Both the position numbers and the translations under genes were made by a program. The notes beneath the pieces were generated by a model, which saw only the letters and a program-made list of their open reading frames with translations, searched no databases and was not told the DNA's origin. 64,000 bases of DNA from JBEEOW01 sp041191405 (lineage in GTDB: Bacteria > Bacteroidota > Bacteroidia > Cytophagales > UBA9547), in the NCBI GenBank assembly GCA_041191405.1, contig JBEEOW010000002.1, positions 186,001-250,000 of the forward strand, in the 5' to 3' direction. This document shows positions 16,436-25,887 of this stretch, piece after piece (the stretch's first letter is position 1; each line of letters begins with the position of its first letter).

Positions 16436-17962
16436 ATGACAGATCAAATATTAATTCTAGATTTTGGTTCGCAATTTACACAGCTCATTGCTAGACGTGT
16501 ACGTGAACTTAATGTATACTGTGAAATTCATCCTTTTAACAAAGTTCCTGAAATTGGTGCAAATGTTAAAGGTATTATCCTTAGCGGTAGCCCATGTTCG
16601 GTTCGTGAGGAAAATGCACCTGATGTAAATCTTGATGCTTTCCCTGCTGGAATTCCAGTATTAGGGGTTTGTTATGGTGCTCAATTACTTGCACACAAAA
16701 ATGGAGGTACTGTTCAAGCTAGTAACACCCGTGAATATGGTAGAGCTATCTTGGAAACAAGCGTATTTAATGCACTTACCACAGGTTTGAGTGATAAATC
16801 TCAAGTTTGGATGTCGCATGGAGATACAATTACTGACATACCTACAAATTTTGAATTAATTGCTAGTACTGAATCAGTTAAAGTTGCAGCTTTCAAAGTT
16901 AAAGATAAAGAAACTTACGGAATTCAGTTTCACCCAGAGGTAACACACAGTACAGAAGGTAAAGTTTTAATTAAAAACTTTGTAGTTGGTATTTGTGGTT
17001 GCGACCAAAGCTGGACAGCTGGAATTTTCGTTGAAAATACAATCAAAGACTTACAAACTAAATTAGGTAACGACAAAGTTGTTCTTGGTTTATCAGGTGG
17101 AGTTGATTCGTCGGTAGCGGCAATGTTAATTCACAGAGCTATTGGCAAAAATTTATACTGTGTTTTTGTTGATAATGGTTTGCTTCGTAAAAATGAGTAC
17201 GAAGAAGTGTTAGAATCCTACAAACACATGGGCTTGAATGTTATTGGTGTAAATGCTAAAAATGAGTTTTACTCAGCTTTAGAAAACCTTACAGACCCAG
17301 AAGCAAAACGTAAAGCAATTGGTAGAACATTTATTGAAATTTTCGATAGAGAAGCTAAAAAAATTGAAGACGTTAAATGGTTAGGTCAAGGTACAATTTA
17401 CCCAGATGTTATTGAATCTGTATCAGTTAAAGGTCCATCAGCTACAATTAAATCACATCATAATGTTGGAGGTTTACCTGCACACATGAATTTAAAAGTA
17501 GTTGAGCCATTAAATACACTTTTTAAAGACGAGGTTAGAGCAGTTGGAAGAAGTTTAGATATTCCATTAAACATCATCAACCGTCACCCATTCCCTGGTC
17601 CAGGATTAGCAATCAGAATTTTAGGTGATATTACCGCAGAGAAAGTAGCTACTTTACAAGAAGTTGACTATATTTTCATTAATGGATTAAAAGAATCAGG
17701 ATTATACAATCAAGTTTGGCAAGCAGGCGCAATATTATTACCAATCAATTCAGTTGGTGTAATGGGCGATGAACGTACTTATGAAAAAGTAGTAGCTTTA
17801 CGTGCAGTATCAAGTGTTGATGGTATGACTGCCGATTGGATTCACTTACCTTATGATTTCTTGGCAAATATCTCAAATGAAATCATAAACAAAGTTCGTG
17901 GTGTAAATAGAGTAGTGTACGATATTTCATCAAAACCACCAGCTACTATTGAGTGGGAATAA
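16436..17962 (+). CDS. guaA: GMP synthase (glutamine-hydrolysing)
   Basis: The 508-residue enzyme converts XMP, ATP and glutamine to GMP, the last step of guanine nucleotide synthesis. The N-terminal class I glutaminase domain (about 1-195) shows the nucleophile elbow GVCYGAQL (C79) and the GIQFHPEVTHS motif that supplies His and Glu. The ATP-pyrophosphatase domain has the P-loop LGLSGGVDSSV near residue 222 and the C-terminal dimerisation domain includes NRHPFPGPGLAIRI. It ends PPATIEWE, as usual for GuaA. Length is normal. It stands alone: a promoter-like box sits just before the ATG and a strong terminator follows. Confidence 0.98.
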   Translation: MTDQILILDFGSQFTQLIARRVRELNVYCEIHPFNKVPEIGANVKGIILSGSPCSVREENAPDVNLDAFPAGIPVLGVCYGAQLLAHKNGGTVQASNTREYGRAILETSVFNALTTGLSDKSQVWMSHGDTITDIPTNFELIASTESVKVAAFKVKDKETYGIQFHPEVTHSTEGKVLIKNFVVGICGCDQSWTAGIFVENTIKDLQTKLGNDKVVLGLSGGVDSSVAAMLIHRAIGKNLYCVFVDNGLLRKNEYEEVLESYKHMGLNVIGVNAKNEFYSALENLTDPEAKRKAIGRTFIEIFDREAKKIEDVKWLGQGTIYPDVIESVSVKGPSATIKSHHNVGGLPAHMNLKVVEPLNTLFKDEVRAVGRSLDIPLNIINRHPFPGPGLAIRILGDITAEKVATLQEVDYIFINGLKESGLYNQVWQAGAILLPINSVGVMGDERTYEKVVALRAVSSVDGMTADWIHLPYDFLANISNEIINKVRGVNRVVYDISSKPPATIEWE

Positions 17963-17986
17963 TGTTGGTTTAGAGTTTAGAGTTTT

Positions 17987-18022
17987 AAAAATCCCTGTAA
18001 GTGAGAGCTTGCAGGGATTTTT
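17987..18022 (+). terminator. Intrinsic terminator after guaA
   Basis: Arms AAAAATCCCTGTAAG (17987-18001) and CTTGCAGGGATTTTT (18008-18022) form 15 pairs with one G-U, followed by more T residues. The short tract TTTAGAGTTTAGAG lies between the stop and the stem. Confidence 0.85.
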
Positions 18023-18117
18023 TTATTTCTACAAAAATACTAATCCTCTGAAAAATTGATACTAAAATACATTTTATGTATCTTTATGGCTTTGAAATTA
18101 TCTAATCTCAGCAATTA

Positions 18118-19746
18118 ATGTTACACATTATAAGCCTATTTACTAAGAAAAATACAAAATTGTACTTTGCAGTACTTTGTTTTATGTGTTTACTTGGGCT
18201 AAATCTTCATTCTCAGGCACAATCAAGCAAAGAAATAGAAAAAAGATTTAACACCGCTGTAGAACTTATTGATAATAAAAACTTTAATGAAGCTGAAAAA
18301 TTACTTCAACCGCTTACCCAAGCCCTAAAAAATAACACACAACAAGCTGAAGCTACTTATTTAATGGCATTTTCGGCTACTAAATTACAAGAATGGGCTA
18401 AAGCGAGTTATTATTGTCAATTATTTGTAAATCAGTTTAATAATCACGCATTTATTGAACAAGCTTACCTCCTTTTTGCAGAGGCTGAATTAAACCAAAA
18501 TCATTTTAACAAAGCATTATCTTTTGATATAAAAATTAATTCTACCAAAAATAAAACGCAGTATAATAATTTATTAAGCAATTTTTTAAATCAAAACACC
18601 AATAAAGATAGTATTGGAGTTTTCAATAAATTATACCCAGAAATTGATTTAGTTTCAAAAATTAAAAAGATTCAAGACAAAAAAAATAGTAAAACAGTTG
18701 ATACAAAAAGTAAAAAAAGAATTGCTGTAATTTTACCTTTAAGTGCTTCAACTATCCCATTAAATCCATTAACAAATAATGATAATCAATACATTATTGA
18801 TTTATACAATGGTTTGAAATTAGGTTTTGAAGATGCTTTATCAAAAGACTTGAATATTGAATGGTGTTTATACTATTGCGATAAAGACACATTTAATCTT
18901 AAAAAACTACTTGCAACGGAAGATTTATTAAATGTTGATGCTTTGATTGGACCAATTTTTAATGCACAATCAAACATTGCTTCTAAATTTGCTCAAAAAC
19001 AAAACATTTTATATATCAACCCATTAACCGATAATTTAAAACTTGCAAAAGGCAATAACACTTTATTGTTTAAATCGAGTGTGCAAACTATTGGCGAAAA
19101 AGTAGCTGATTACTGCTTTAATAATCACAACGAAAATAAACAAGTTTTACTACTTTACAGCAAAAACCCCAAAGACACTACATTGGCTGGTATTTTCAAA
19201 AGAAGTTATACTAAATTAGGTGGTAAAATTAGATTTAGTACAAAAACAGACAAGTTTCAGTCCTTACAATTAACAAAATTATATGGCAAAGATACACTTG
19301 CAACAAGTGATTGGGTAGTGGCTTTTCACGATGAGCAAATGGTTGCAACTAATTTAATTACAGCACTTGCAGTGAGAAATACGAATACACCTGTAATGGC
19401 TCCTAAACAATGGTTAAACTTTACAGCTATTGATTATGAGCAATTTGCAAAATATAATTTTCATTTTATTTATCCTGATTTTATAGATATTCAAAATCAA
19501 GAGGTGATAAAATTCAAGGCTGATTATTTAAAAAATATCAATATTTATCCAACAGAATTTGCTTATTTGGGTTATGATTTAGCATTGTTTGCTAGTCAAA
19601 AAGTTACTCAATCAAGCCTAACATTTAATTATTTATTAGGAAATAGAAACTTAGCTCCTGATAATAAAAATGTACAAATAACCACTTTTGATGGAGGAAA
19701 TAAACTTATCAACAAAAGTGAAATAAGTACTGAATCAAAACAATAA
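18118..19746 (+). CDS. Exported protein with TPR region and type 1 periplasmic-binding fold
   Basis: The 542-residue protein has a signal peptide (about 1-35, ending SQAQ), an alpha-helical TPR-like region (about 36-190, with KNFNEAEKLLQPLTQAL and WAKASYYCQLFVNQF), then a region starting KKRIAVILPLSAS (about 200) that fits the LivJ/Peripla_BP_6 fold: GLKLGFEDAL, VDALIGPIFNAQSN, NILYINPLTDN and WVVAFHDEQMVATNL. This arrangement is reminiscent of LpoA-type outer-membrane regulators of cell-wall synthases, but there is no lipobox, so that role is only a possibility. It lies 21 bases upstream of hemL and may be co-transcribed with hemL and dcd. Confidence 0.72.
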   Translation: MLHIISLFTKKNTKLYFAVLCFMCLLGLNLHSQAQSSKEIEKRFNTAVELIDNKNFNEAEKLLQPLTQALKNNTQQAEATYLMAFSATKLQEWAKASYYCQLFVNQFNNHAFIEQAYLLFAEAELNQNHFNKALSFDIKINSTKNKTQYNNLLSNFLNQNTNKDSIGVFNKLYPEIDLVSKIKKIQDKKNSKTVDTKSKKRIAVILPLSASTIPLNPLTNNDNQYIIDLYNGLKLGFEDALSKDLNIEWCLYYCDKDTFNLKKLLATEDLLNVDALIGPIFNAQSNIASKFAQKQNILYINPLTDNLKLAKGNNTLLFKSSVQTIGEKVADYCFNNHNENKQVLLLYSKNPKDTTLAGIFKRSYTKLGGKIRFSTKTDKFQSLQLTKLYGKDTLATSDWVVAFHDEQMVATNLITALAVRNTNTPVMAPKQWLNFTAIDYEQFAKYNFHFIYPDFIDIQNQEVIKFKADYLKNINIYPTEFAYLGYDLALFASQKVTQSSLTFNYLLGNRNLAPDNKNVQITTFDGGNKLINKSEISTESKQ

Positions 19747-19767
19747 CCAAAACTGGTTCAAAATATT

Positions 19768-21060
19768 ATGACTAGAAAAAATAGCGAATCATTATTTGAA
19801 AAAGCTAAAAATTTAATGCCTGGTGGAGTAAATTCACCAGTGAGAGCATTTAAAGCTGTAGGTGGAAACCCAGTTTTTATGCAATCGGCAAAGGGGGCAT
19901 ATTTAACTGATGCTGACGGAAATAAATATATTGATTTAATCAATTCATGGGGACCAATGATTTTGGGTCATGCCAATGAAAAAATAGAATCAGCTGTAAG
20001 AGAGGCTATTACTGGTTCTCTTTCATTTGGTACACCAGGTTTTAGAGAAGTTGAAATGGCTGAATTGATTATTTCAATGGTGCCTTCAATTGAAAAAGTA
20101 AGAATGGTAAACTCTGGCACTGAAGCTACTATGGCTGCCATTAGGGTTGCTAGAGGTTTTACCAAAAGAGAAAAAATAATAAAATTTGAAGGTTGCTACC
20201 ACGGACATGGAGATTCATTTTTAATTGCAGCAGGAAGTGGTGCAGTTACTATGGGTTATCCTGATTCGTTAGGTGTCACGCAAGGTGTTGCAAATGATAC
20301 ATTAACAGCTATTTACAATGATTTAGATAGCGTTAAAGCTTTAATTGAAGCAAATAAAGGCAATGTAGCGGCAATTATTATTGAGCCAGTTGTTGGAAAT
20401 ATGGGTTGCGTAGCACCACAAGCTAATTTTTTACAAGCTTTACGTAAAATCTGCGATGAAAATGGCATTGTATTTATCTTTGATGAGGTAATGACAGGCT
20501 TCCGTTTGTCGGCAGGTGGAGCGCAACAATTATTTGGCATCACCCCAGATTTAACTACTTTAGGTAAAATAATTGGTGGTGGTATGCCAGTTGGTGCTTA
20601 CGGTGGCAAAAAAGAAATTATGGATATCATTGCCCCTGTTGGTCCTGTATATCAAGCAGGTACACTTTCAGGTAATCCGATAGCTATGGCTGCTGGTTTG
20701 GCAATGTTAAACCATTTAAAAGCTGATGCTGATTTATATACTCGATTAAATGCAAAAGCTTCAGCAATTGTTAATGGTTTAAAAGCTGTGAATGCTGAAT
20801 TTGGAAAATCATATACTATTAACCAAGTTGGATCGATGTACACTATGTTTTTCACGGAAAAAGAAGTAACAAATTTTGAATCTGCAAAAACAAGTGATAC
20901 AGCATTATTTGGAAAATATTTCAATGAAATGCTTAACCGAGGTGTTTATTTAGCACCTTCTCAATACGAAAGTTTATTCGTTTCTGATGCTATTACGCAA
21001 ACAGAAATTGACCACATAATTACCTCTCACAGAGAAAGTTTAACCCAAATATTAGAATAA
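19768..21060 (+). CDS. hemL: Glutamate-1-semialdehyde 2,1-aminomutase
   Basis: The 430-residue PLP enzyme makes 5-aminolevulinate from glutamate-1-semialdehyde in the C5 haem route. The N-terminus FEKAKNLMPGGVNSPVRAFK is diagnostic. The PLP lysine is K267 in LGKIIGGGMPVGAYGG; MVNSGTEATMAAIR, GCYHGHGDSF and FDEVMTGFR are also present. Length is normal for the family. It is followed after only four bases by dcd, so the two are probably one transcript, though their pathways are unrelated. Confidence 0.98.
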   Translation: MTRKNSESLFEKAKNLMPGGVNSPVRAFKAVGGNPVFMQSAKGAYLTDADGNKYIDLINSWGPMILGHANEKIESAVREAITGSLSFGTPGFREVEMAELIISMVPSIEKVRMVNSGTEATMAAIRVARGFTKREKIIKFEGCYHGHGDSFLIAAGSGAVTMGYPDSLGVTQGVANDTLTAIYNDLDSVKALIEANKGNVAAIIIEPVVGNMGCVAPQANFLQALRKICDENGIVFIFDEVMTGFRLSAGGAQQLFGITPDLTTLGKIIGGGMPVGAYGGKKEIMDIIAPVGPVYQAGTLSGNPIAMAAGLAMLNHLKADADLYTRLNAKASAIVNGLKAVNAEFGKSYTINQVGSMYTMFFTEKEVTNFESAKTSDTALFGKYFNEMLNRGVYLAPSQYESLFVSDAITQTEIDHIITSHRESLTQILE

Positions 21061-21064
21061 GGAA

Positions 21065-21601
21065 ATGATACTAAGCGACAAACAAATACTTGAAGAAATC
21101 ACAAAAGGTACTATTAAAGTTGAACCATTTCGTAGAGAATGCTTAGGTACAAACTCTTATGATGTGCATTTGGGAAAATACTTGGCTACATACAGAAATC
21201 GTATTTTAGATGCCAAAAAACATAATGAAATTGACCATTTTGAAATTCCAGAAGATGGTTTTATTTTACAACCAAACACTTTGTATTTAGGTGTAACAGA
21301 GGAATATACTGAAACATTAGCGCACGTTCCATTCCTTGAGGGTAAATCAAGTATTGGTCGTTTAGGTATTGATATTCACGCAACTGCTGGTAAAGGTGAT
21401 GTAGGTTTCTGTAATCACTGGACATTGGAAATCTCGGTTTCACAACCAGTTAGAGTTTATGCTGGGATGCCAGTTGGACAGTTAATTTACTTTGATGTAA
21501 GAGGTGGAATTGAAAATATGTACAATGCAAAACAAAATGCAAAGTACAACGAAAGAACCATCTATCCTGTTGAATCAATGATGTTTAAAAATAAGTTTTA
21601 A
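21065..21601 (+). CDS. dcd: dCTP deaminase
   Basis: The 178-residue protein deaminates dCTP to dUTP for thymidylate supply. The trimeric dUTPase-like fold is recognisable from ILSDKQIL at the start, FLEGKSSIGRLGI, HWTLEISVSQPVRVYAGMPVGQL with the catalytic Glu (E122), and QNAKYNER near the end. It does not show the extra dUTPase residues that would make it bifunctional, but this cannot be settled by eye. It sits four bases after hemL and is followed by a very strong hairpin. Confidence 0.96.
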   Translation: MILSDKQILEEITKGTIKVEPFRRECLGTNSYDVHLGKYLATYRNRILDAKKHNEIDHFEIPEDGFILQPNTLYLGVTEEYTETLAHVPFLEGKSSIGRLGIDIHATAGKGDVGFCNHWTLEISVSQPVRVYAGMPVGQLIYFDVRGGIENMYNAKQNAKYNERTIYPVESMMFKNKF

Positions 21602-21603
21602 AA

Positions 21604-21645
21604 AATAATCCAAGATTTACATTAAAATGTAAATCTTGGATTATT
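21604..21645 (+). terminator. Long perfect hairpin after dcd
   Basis: Twenty-base perfect arms (21604-21623 and 21626-21645; core ATCCAAGATTTACATT) with a 2-base loop start three bases after the dcd stop. The stem is followed by ACTTTTT. It ends the hemL-dcd transcript before the NhaD-like gene. Confidence 0.75.
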
Positions 21646-21692
21646 ACTTTTTACATTTTCATATACATAATTCTTATAAAATTAACTACAAC

Positions 21693-22997
21693 ATGTTATT
21701 AGCCATTCCATTCATATTATTGCTAGCATTAATTGTAATTGCACCCTTAACTATGCCCAAATTATGGCATCATTATTACAAACATACTGCAATTACACTT
21801 GGTGCAGGCGTTGGTTTGTATTACATATTATATGAAGCTCATGGAGGTACAACAACTTTTCATACATTCTGGGAATATTTATCTTTTGTACTGTTTCTCA
21901 GTGCATTATTTATTGCATCAGGTGGAATTTATATTCATGCTGATATACAAAATACCGCAAAAAACAATGTAATTTTCCTTTTAGCAGGAGCAGTAATTTC
22001 AAATATAATTGGTACTACTGGAGCAGCCATGTTACTAGTTCGTCCATTTATTAGGTTAAATAAATATAGAATAAAACCTTATCACTTGGTATTTTTTATA
22101 TTTATTGTCTGTAATTTAGGCGGTTCACTAACTCCAATTGGTGACCCTCCCCTATTTCTTGGCTTTTTAAAAGGTGTACCTTTCTTTTTTACACTCAATA
22201 AATTGTTTGGTTACTGGGTGTTGGCTATTGCTTTATTATTAGGTATATTTTATTTAAAAGATAAAAAAGACGAAAATACAGTTGATGGTGACGAAGTAAA
22301 AGCAAGTAACAAATTCATTATCAATGGAAAAAGAAATATCATTTGGTTAGCAGTAATTATTGGAGCAATATTTATTGACCCAAATTTATTTCCATCACTA
22401 CCAACATTGCATATTGAAGGACATCATTATTCATTTATTAGAGAAGTAATTCAATTAACTGCGGCAGTATTGTGTTTTAAATTTGCAAAACAAAGTGCAT
22501 TAACAGGCAATGGTTTTGATTTTGAGCCAATTAAAGAAATTGCATTTATCTTTTTTGGTTTATTTTTAACCATGATGCCAGCTTTACAAATTGTAGCTGA
22601 TTTTGCAAAAACACCTGAAGGACAAGCCATGTTTACACCAAATACAATGTATTGGGCATCAGGAGTTTTCTCTGCATTTTTAGATAATGCACCAACTTAT
22701 TTAAATTTCTTAACAGCAGGATTGGCTAAATTTGGATTGTCAATTGATAATTCGCAAGATGTGATTCAATTTGCTAACTCAGAAAATGCGATTTATGTAA
22801 TTGCGATTTCGCTTGGTTCAGTGTTTTTTGGAGCTATGACTTACATTGGTAATGGACCTAATTTTATGGTAAAATCAGTAGCTGAGCATCTTGAAATTAA
22901 AATGCCTTCTTTTATTGACTATATCTTTAAATTTTCAATTATCTATTTATTACCTGTATTAACTATTACTTTTGGGGTTATGTGGGTGATGAATTAA
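21693..22997 (+). CDS. NhaD-type sodium/proton antiporter (ion transporter superfamily)
   Basis: The ATG at 21693 (MLLAIPFILLLALIVIAPL) is chosen; the longer frame from 21636 would begin inside the dcd terminator. The 434-residue protein has about ten hydrophobic helices. Family signatures include GNLGGSLTPIGDPPLFLGFL (the re-entrant loop shared by NhaD, ArsB and CitT-like carriers), AGAVISNIIGTTGAAMLL, ASGVFSAFLDNAPTYLNFL and GAMTYIGNGPNFMVKS. It probably exchanges Na+ for H+ across the inner membrane, but arsenite or dicarboxylate transport cannot be excluded by eye. Confidence 0.85.
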   Translation: MLLAIPFILLLALIVIAPLTMPKLWHHYYKHTAITLGAGVGLYYILYEAHGGTTTFHTFWEYLSFVLFLSALFIASGGIYIHADIQNTAKNNVIFLLAGAVISNIIGTTGAAMLLVRPFIRLNKYRIKPYHLVFFIFIVCNLGGSLTPIGDPPLFLGFLKGVPFFFTLNKLFGYWVLAIALLLGIFYLKDKKDENTVDGDEVKASNKFIINGKRNIIWLAVIIGAIFIDPNLFPSLPTLHIEGHHYSFIREVIQLTAAVLCFKFAKQSALTGNGFDFEPIKEIAFIFFGLFLTMMPALQIVADFAKTPEGQAMFTPNTMYWASGVFSAFLDNAPTYLNFLTAGLAKFGLSIDNSQDVIQFANSENAIYVIAISLGSVFFGAMTYIGNGPNFMVKSVAEHLEIKMPSFIDYIFKFSIIYLLPVLTITFGVMWVMN

Positions 22998-23033
22998 AAA
23001 ATTAAAGCAATTATAAATATCAAAACATTTAAC

Positions 23034-23073
23034 TTGAAAACGAACTTTACATTGTATTAAAGTTCGTTTTCAA
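23034..23073. terminator. Bidirectional terminator between convergent genes
   Basis: Perfect 16-base arms TTGAAAACGAACTTTA (23034-23049) and TAAAGTTCGTTTTCAA (23058-23073) around an 8-base loop, between the stops of the NhaD-like gene (+) and the cyclophilin gene (-). Confidence 0.75.
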
Positions 23074-23094
23074 ATTTAGATTAATCAATTTACA

Positions 23095-23733
23095 TTACCA
23101 TGCTGCACCTTTACTTTTTTGTTCAGCAATAATTTTATAAATAACTTTTTTCTTAACTAATTTAGCAGTTACAGTCATTCTAATATCAGTTAAAGGTCTG
23201 TCTCTATTATCTTTAGGTGCAACAGAAATTGCATCAACCACATCCATACCAGTAATAACTTTTCCAAAAACTGTATAATTTTTATCTAAAAAGTGCGTAC
23301 CATTTTTAGCTTGCACAATATAAAACTGACTTCCACTTGATGCTTTCGCAGGATTATTTGTTCGAGCTGCAGCAACTACACCTCGGTTATGTGTCAATGA
23401 ATCAACAAATTCGGCAGGAATAGTGTAGCCAATATCGCCCATTCCGTCATTATTTTTATCTTCATCTTGCGAAAGTGAATCTCCACCTTGAATCATAAAT
23501 TCATTGATTACTCTATGAAAAGTTGTTCCATTATAAAAACCTCTTTGCGCTAACTTGATAAAATTTTCTTTGTGTTTTGGTGTTGCATCAAACAAAATCA
23601 TTTGAATATCACCGTAACTTGTATGTATTGAAATTAAATAATCCTTTTTAGGATTAGTATTTTGTTGTGCAAATAAGTGTATTCCAAATGATAAAACGAA
23701 TACAATGAATGTGAATATAGATTTGATTTTCAT
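23095..23733 (-). CDS. Exported cyclophilin-type peptidyl-prolyl isomerase
   Basis: The 212-residue protein has a signal peptide (about 1-22, ...IHLFAQQ) and a cyclophilin domain: ISIHTSYGDIQMILF, APKHKENFIKLAQRGFYNGTTF... with FHRVINEFMIQGGD (active-site Arg), SGSQFYIVQAKN and YTVFGKVITGMDVVDAI. It should catalyse proline cis/trans isomerisation of periplasmic proteins. The C-terminus has a short Lys-rich extension. It lies 44 bases downstream of ligA and may be co-transcribed with it. Confidence 0.95.
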   Translation of the reverse strand: MKIKSIFTFIVFVLSFGIHLFAQQNTNPKKDYLISIHTSYGDIQMILFDATPKHKENFIKLAQRGFYNGTTFHRVINEFMIQGGDSLSQDEDKNNDGMGDIGYTIPAEFVDSLTHNRGVVAAARTNNPAKASSGSQFYIVQAKNGTHFLDKNYTVFGKVITGMDVVDAISVAPKDNRDRPLTDIRMTVTAKLVKKKVIYKIIAEQKSKGAAW

Positions 23734-23777
23734 AGTGTTAATTCAAGCTTATTATAATTTGTAATTAAATATAATTC

Positions 23778-25790
23778 CTAACCTAACATTGCAACAAAAT
23801 CATCTTCTGATATAATTTTAACGCCGAGTTTGGTTGCTTTTTCGAGTTTGCTCGGCCCCATATTTTCACCAGCAACCACATAATTTGTTTTTGCTGAAAT
23901 AGACGAAACTATTTTTCCGCCATTGGCTTCAATTTTGGCTTTTATCTCATCTCTACTGAAATTTGTAAACACGCCAGAAACAACAAATGAATTACCTTCA
24001 AGTGCATTACTTTCTACAATTACCTCTTTTTCAACTATTTCAAATTGTAAACCAGCTTGTTTTAGTTGCTCAATAAGTTTTTTATTTTCTTCTTCTGAGA
24101 AATATAAAATCACGGATTCTGCAATGCGCTCGCCAATTTCTGGCACTTCAATCAACTGTTCTTTGCTTGCAATACTCAAAGCATCAATATTTTTAAAATA
24201 CGAAGCTAATTTCTCTGCAACTGTTGCACCTACAAACCTGATTCCCAATGCAAAAAGTACTCTTTCAAATGGAATTTCTTTTGATTTTTGGATAGAATCA
24301 ATTACGTTTTGAGCCCATTTTGAAGAACTTTTCTTTAAGGATTGTACTTGCTCAAATTGTAGTGTATATAAATCGGCAAATGTTTTTATAAACTCTTTTT
24401 CAAAAAATAAATCTATTGTTTCTGGTCCTAAACCATCAATATTCATAGCTTTTCTATGAATAAAGTGCTCAAACTTTGCCTTTATTTGCGGCGGACATGC
24501 TTTTTCATTGGGGCAATAATGGTTTGCCTCGCCTTCTTTTCGAACCAATGGCGTTTGACAAGCTGGACATTCTGTGATATAAACAATTGGTTCTGCATCG
24601 GTTGGACGTAAACTCAAATCTACCCCAACAACTTGTGGAATAATTTCGCCACCTTTTTCAACTTTTACAGTATCATTTATCTGTAAACCAAGTCGTTCTA
24701 TTTCGTTTGCATTATGTAATGATGCTCTTTTAACCACTGTTCCTGCCAACAAAACAGGTTTTAAATTAGCCACAGGAGTGATTGCTCCTGTTCTTCCAAC
24801 TTGGTATGAAATACTTTCAAGTATTGTACTTGCTTGTTGCGCTGCATATTTAAATGAAATTGCCCAACGTGGAGATTTGGCTGTAAAACCTAACTCTTCT
24901 TGCTGACGATAATTGTTTACTTTAATCACAATTCCGTCAGTATCAAGTGGTAATTCAAGGCGTTTTAATTCCCAATACTGAATAAACTCCCAAACATCGT
25001 CAATAGTTTTACAAGTTCTAAAGGTATCACTTACATTAAAACCTACTGATTTTAAAAGGGTTAAAGAATCGCTATGATTTTGTGTTGGTAAATTTTCACC
25101 CAATAAATAATATAAATAACAATCAAGTTTGCGTTTAGAAACTTCGGCTGATGATTGTAATTTCAATGCTCCCGAAGCTGCATTTCTTGGATTTGCCAAA
25201 GGAGCTTCGCCAATGTCAATTTTTTCAGCATTTATCTCATCAAAAACAGATTTTGGCATAAAAACCTCACCTCTAACTTCAAATTTAGGAGGTAATTTAT
25301 CTGATTTTATTTGTAATGGTATCGTCCTGATTGTCTTAGCATTGGCAGTAATATCATCACCTTTAACACCATCGCCACGAGTTACAGCTTGTACTAAAAT
25401 ACCGTTTTCGTAAGTCAAACTTATTGCAACACCATCAAACTTTAATTCACAAACATATTCAAAATCAAATTCAATGGTCTTTTTAATTCTTTCATCAAAA
25501 TCAATTAAATCTTCTTTTGAATAAGTATTTCCCAACGAAAGCATTGGGTATTTATGCACTACAGTTTCGAAATTTTTAGAAATAGTGCCACCCACTCGCT
25601 GACTTGGAGAGGTTGGAAGTTTCAATTCAGGAAAAGTATTTTCGAGTTTAATTAACTCAGCTAAAAGTTTATCAAACTCTAAATCAGAGATTTCACTTTT
25701 ACTGTTTTGATAATATTGCTCGTTATAATAATCAATTTTATCGCTTAAAACTTTGATTTGATTGGCTGCTTCTTGTTGCGAAATTTCCAT
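23778..25790 (-). CDS. ligA: NAD-dependent DNA ligase
   Basis: The 670-residue enzyme seals nicks in replication and repair. The domain order is complete: Ia NAD-binding domain (YYNEQYYQ, SDLEFDKLL), adenylation domain with the lysine in CELKFDGVAISL (K117), an OB fold, a four-cysteine zinc finger (CPAC...CPNEKACPP), helix-hairpin-helix repeats and a C-terminal BRCT domain (about 595-670, NSFVVSGVFTNFSRDEIKAKI...GGKIVSS). Length is typical. Its start at 25790 is preceded by the OmpA-gene terminator, so it likely has its own promoter. Confidence 0.98.
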   Translation of the reverse strand: MEISQQEAANQIKVLSDKIDYYNEQYYQNSKSEISDLEFDKLLAELIKLENTFPELKLPTSPSQRVGGTISKNFETVVHKYPMLSLGNTYSKEDLIDFDERIKKTIEFDFEYVCELKFDGVAISLTYENGILVQAVTRGDGVKGDDITANAKTIRTIPLQIKSDKLPPKFEVRGEVFMPKSVFDEINAEKIDIGEAPLANPRNAASGALKLQSSAEVSKRKLDCYLYYLLGENLPTQNHSDSLTLLKSVGFNVSDTFRTCKTIDDVWEFIQYWELKRLELPLDTDGIVIKVNNYRQQEELGFTAKSPRWAISFKYAAQQASTILESISYQVGRTGAITPVANLKPVLLAGTVVKRASLHNANEIERLGLQINDTVKVEKGGEIIPQVVGVDLSLRPTDAEPIVYITECPACQTPLVRKEGEANHYCPNEKACPPQIKAKFEHFIHRKAMNIDGLGPETIDLFFEKEFIKTFADLYTLQFEQVQSLKKSSSKWAQNVIDSIQKSKEIPFERVLFALGIRFVGATVAEKLASYFKNIDALSIASKEQLIEVPEIGERIAESVILYFSEEENKKLIEQLKQAGLQFEIVEKEVIVESNALEGNSFVVSGVFTNFSRDEIKAKIEANGGKIVSSISAKTNYVVAGENMGPSKLEKATKLGVKIISEDDFVAMLG

Positions 25791-25833
25791 ATAAACTCAA
25801 TTAAATAATGAAAGCAATTTAATATTAAAAACA

Positions 25834-25863
25834 AAAATAGACACCATTTCTAGTGTCTATTTT
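25834..25863 (-). terminator. Intrinsic terminator after the OmpA-family gene
   Basis: Perfect 11-base arms AAAATAGACAC (25834-25844) and GTGTCTATTTT (25853-25863) around an 8-base loop. On the minus strand the stem is followed by TTGTTTT. Confidence 0.75.
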
Positions 25864-25887
25864 CTTAATTTTTAACTAATAAAACTA

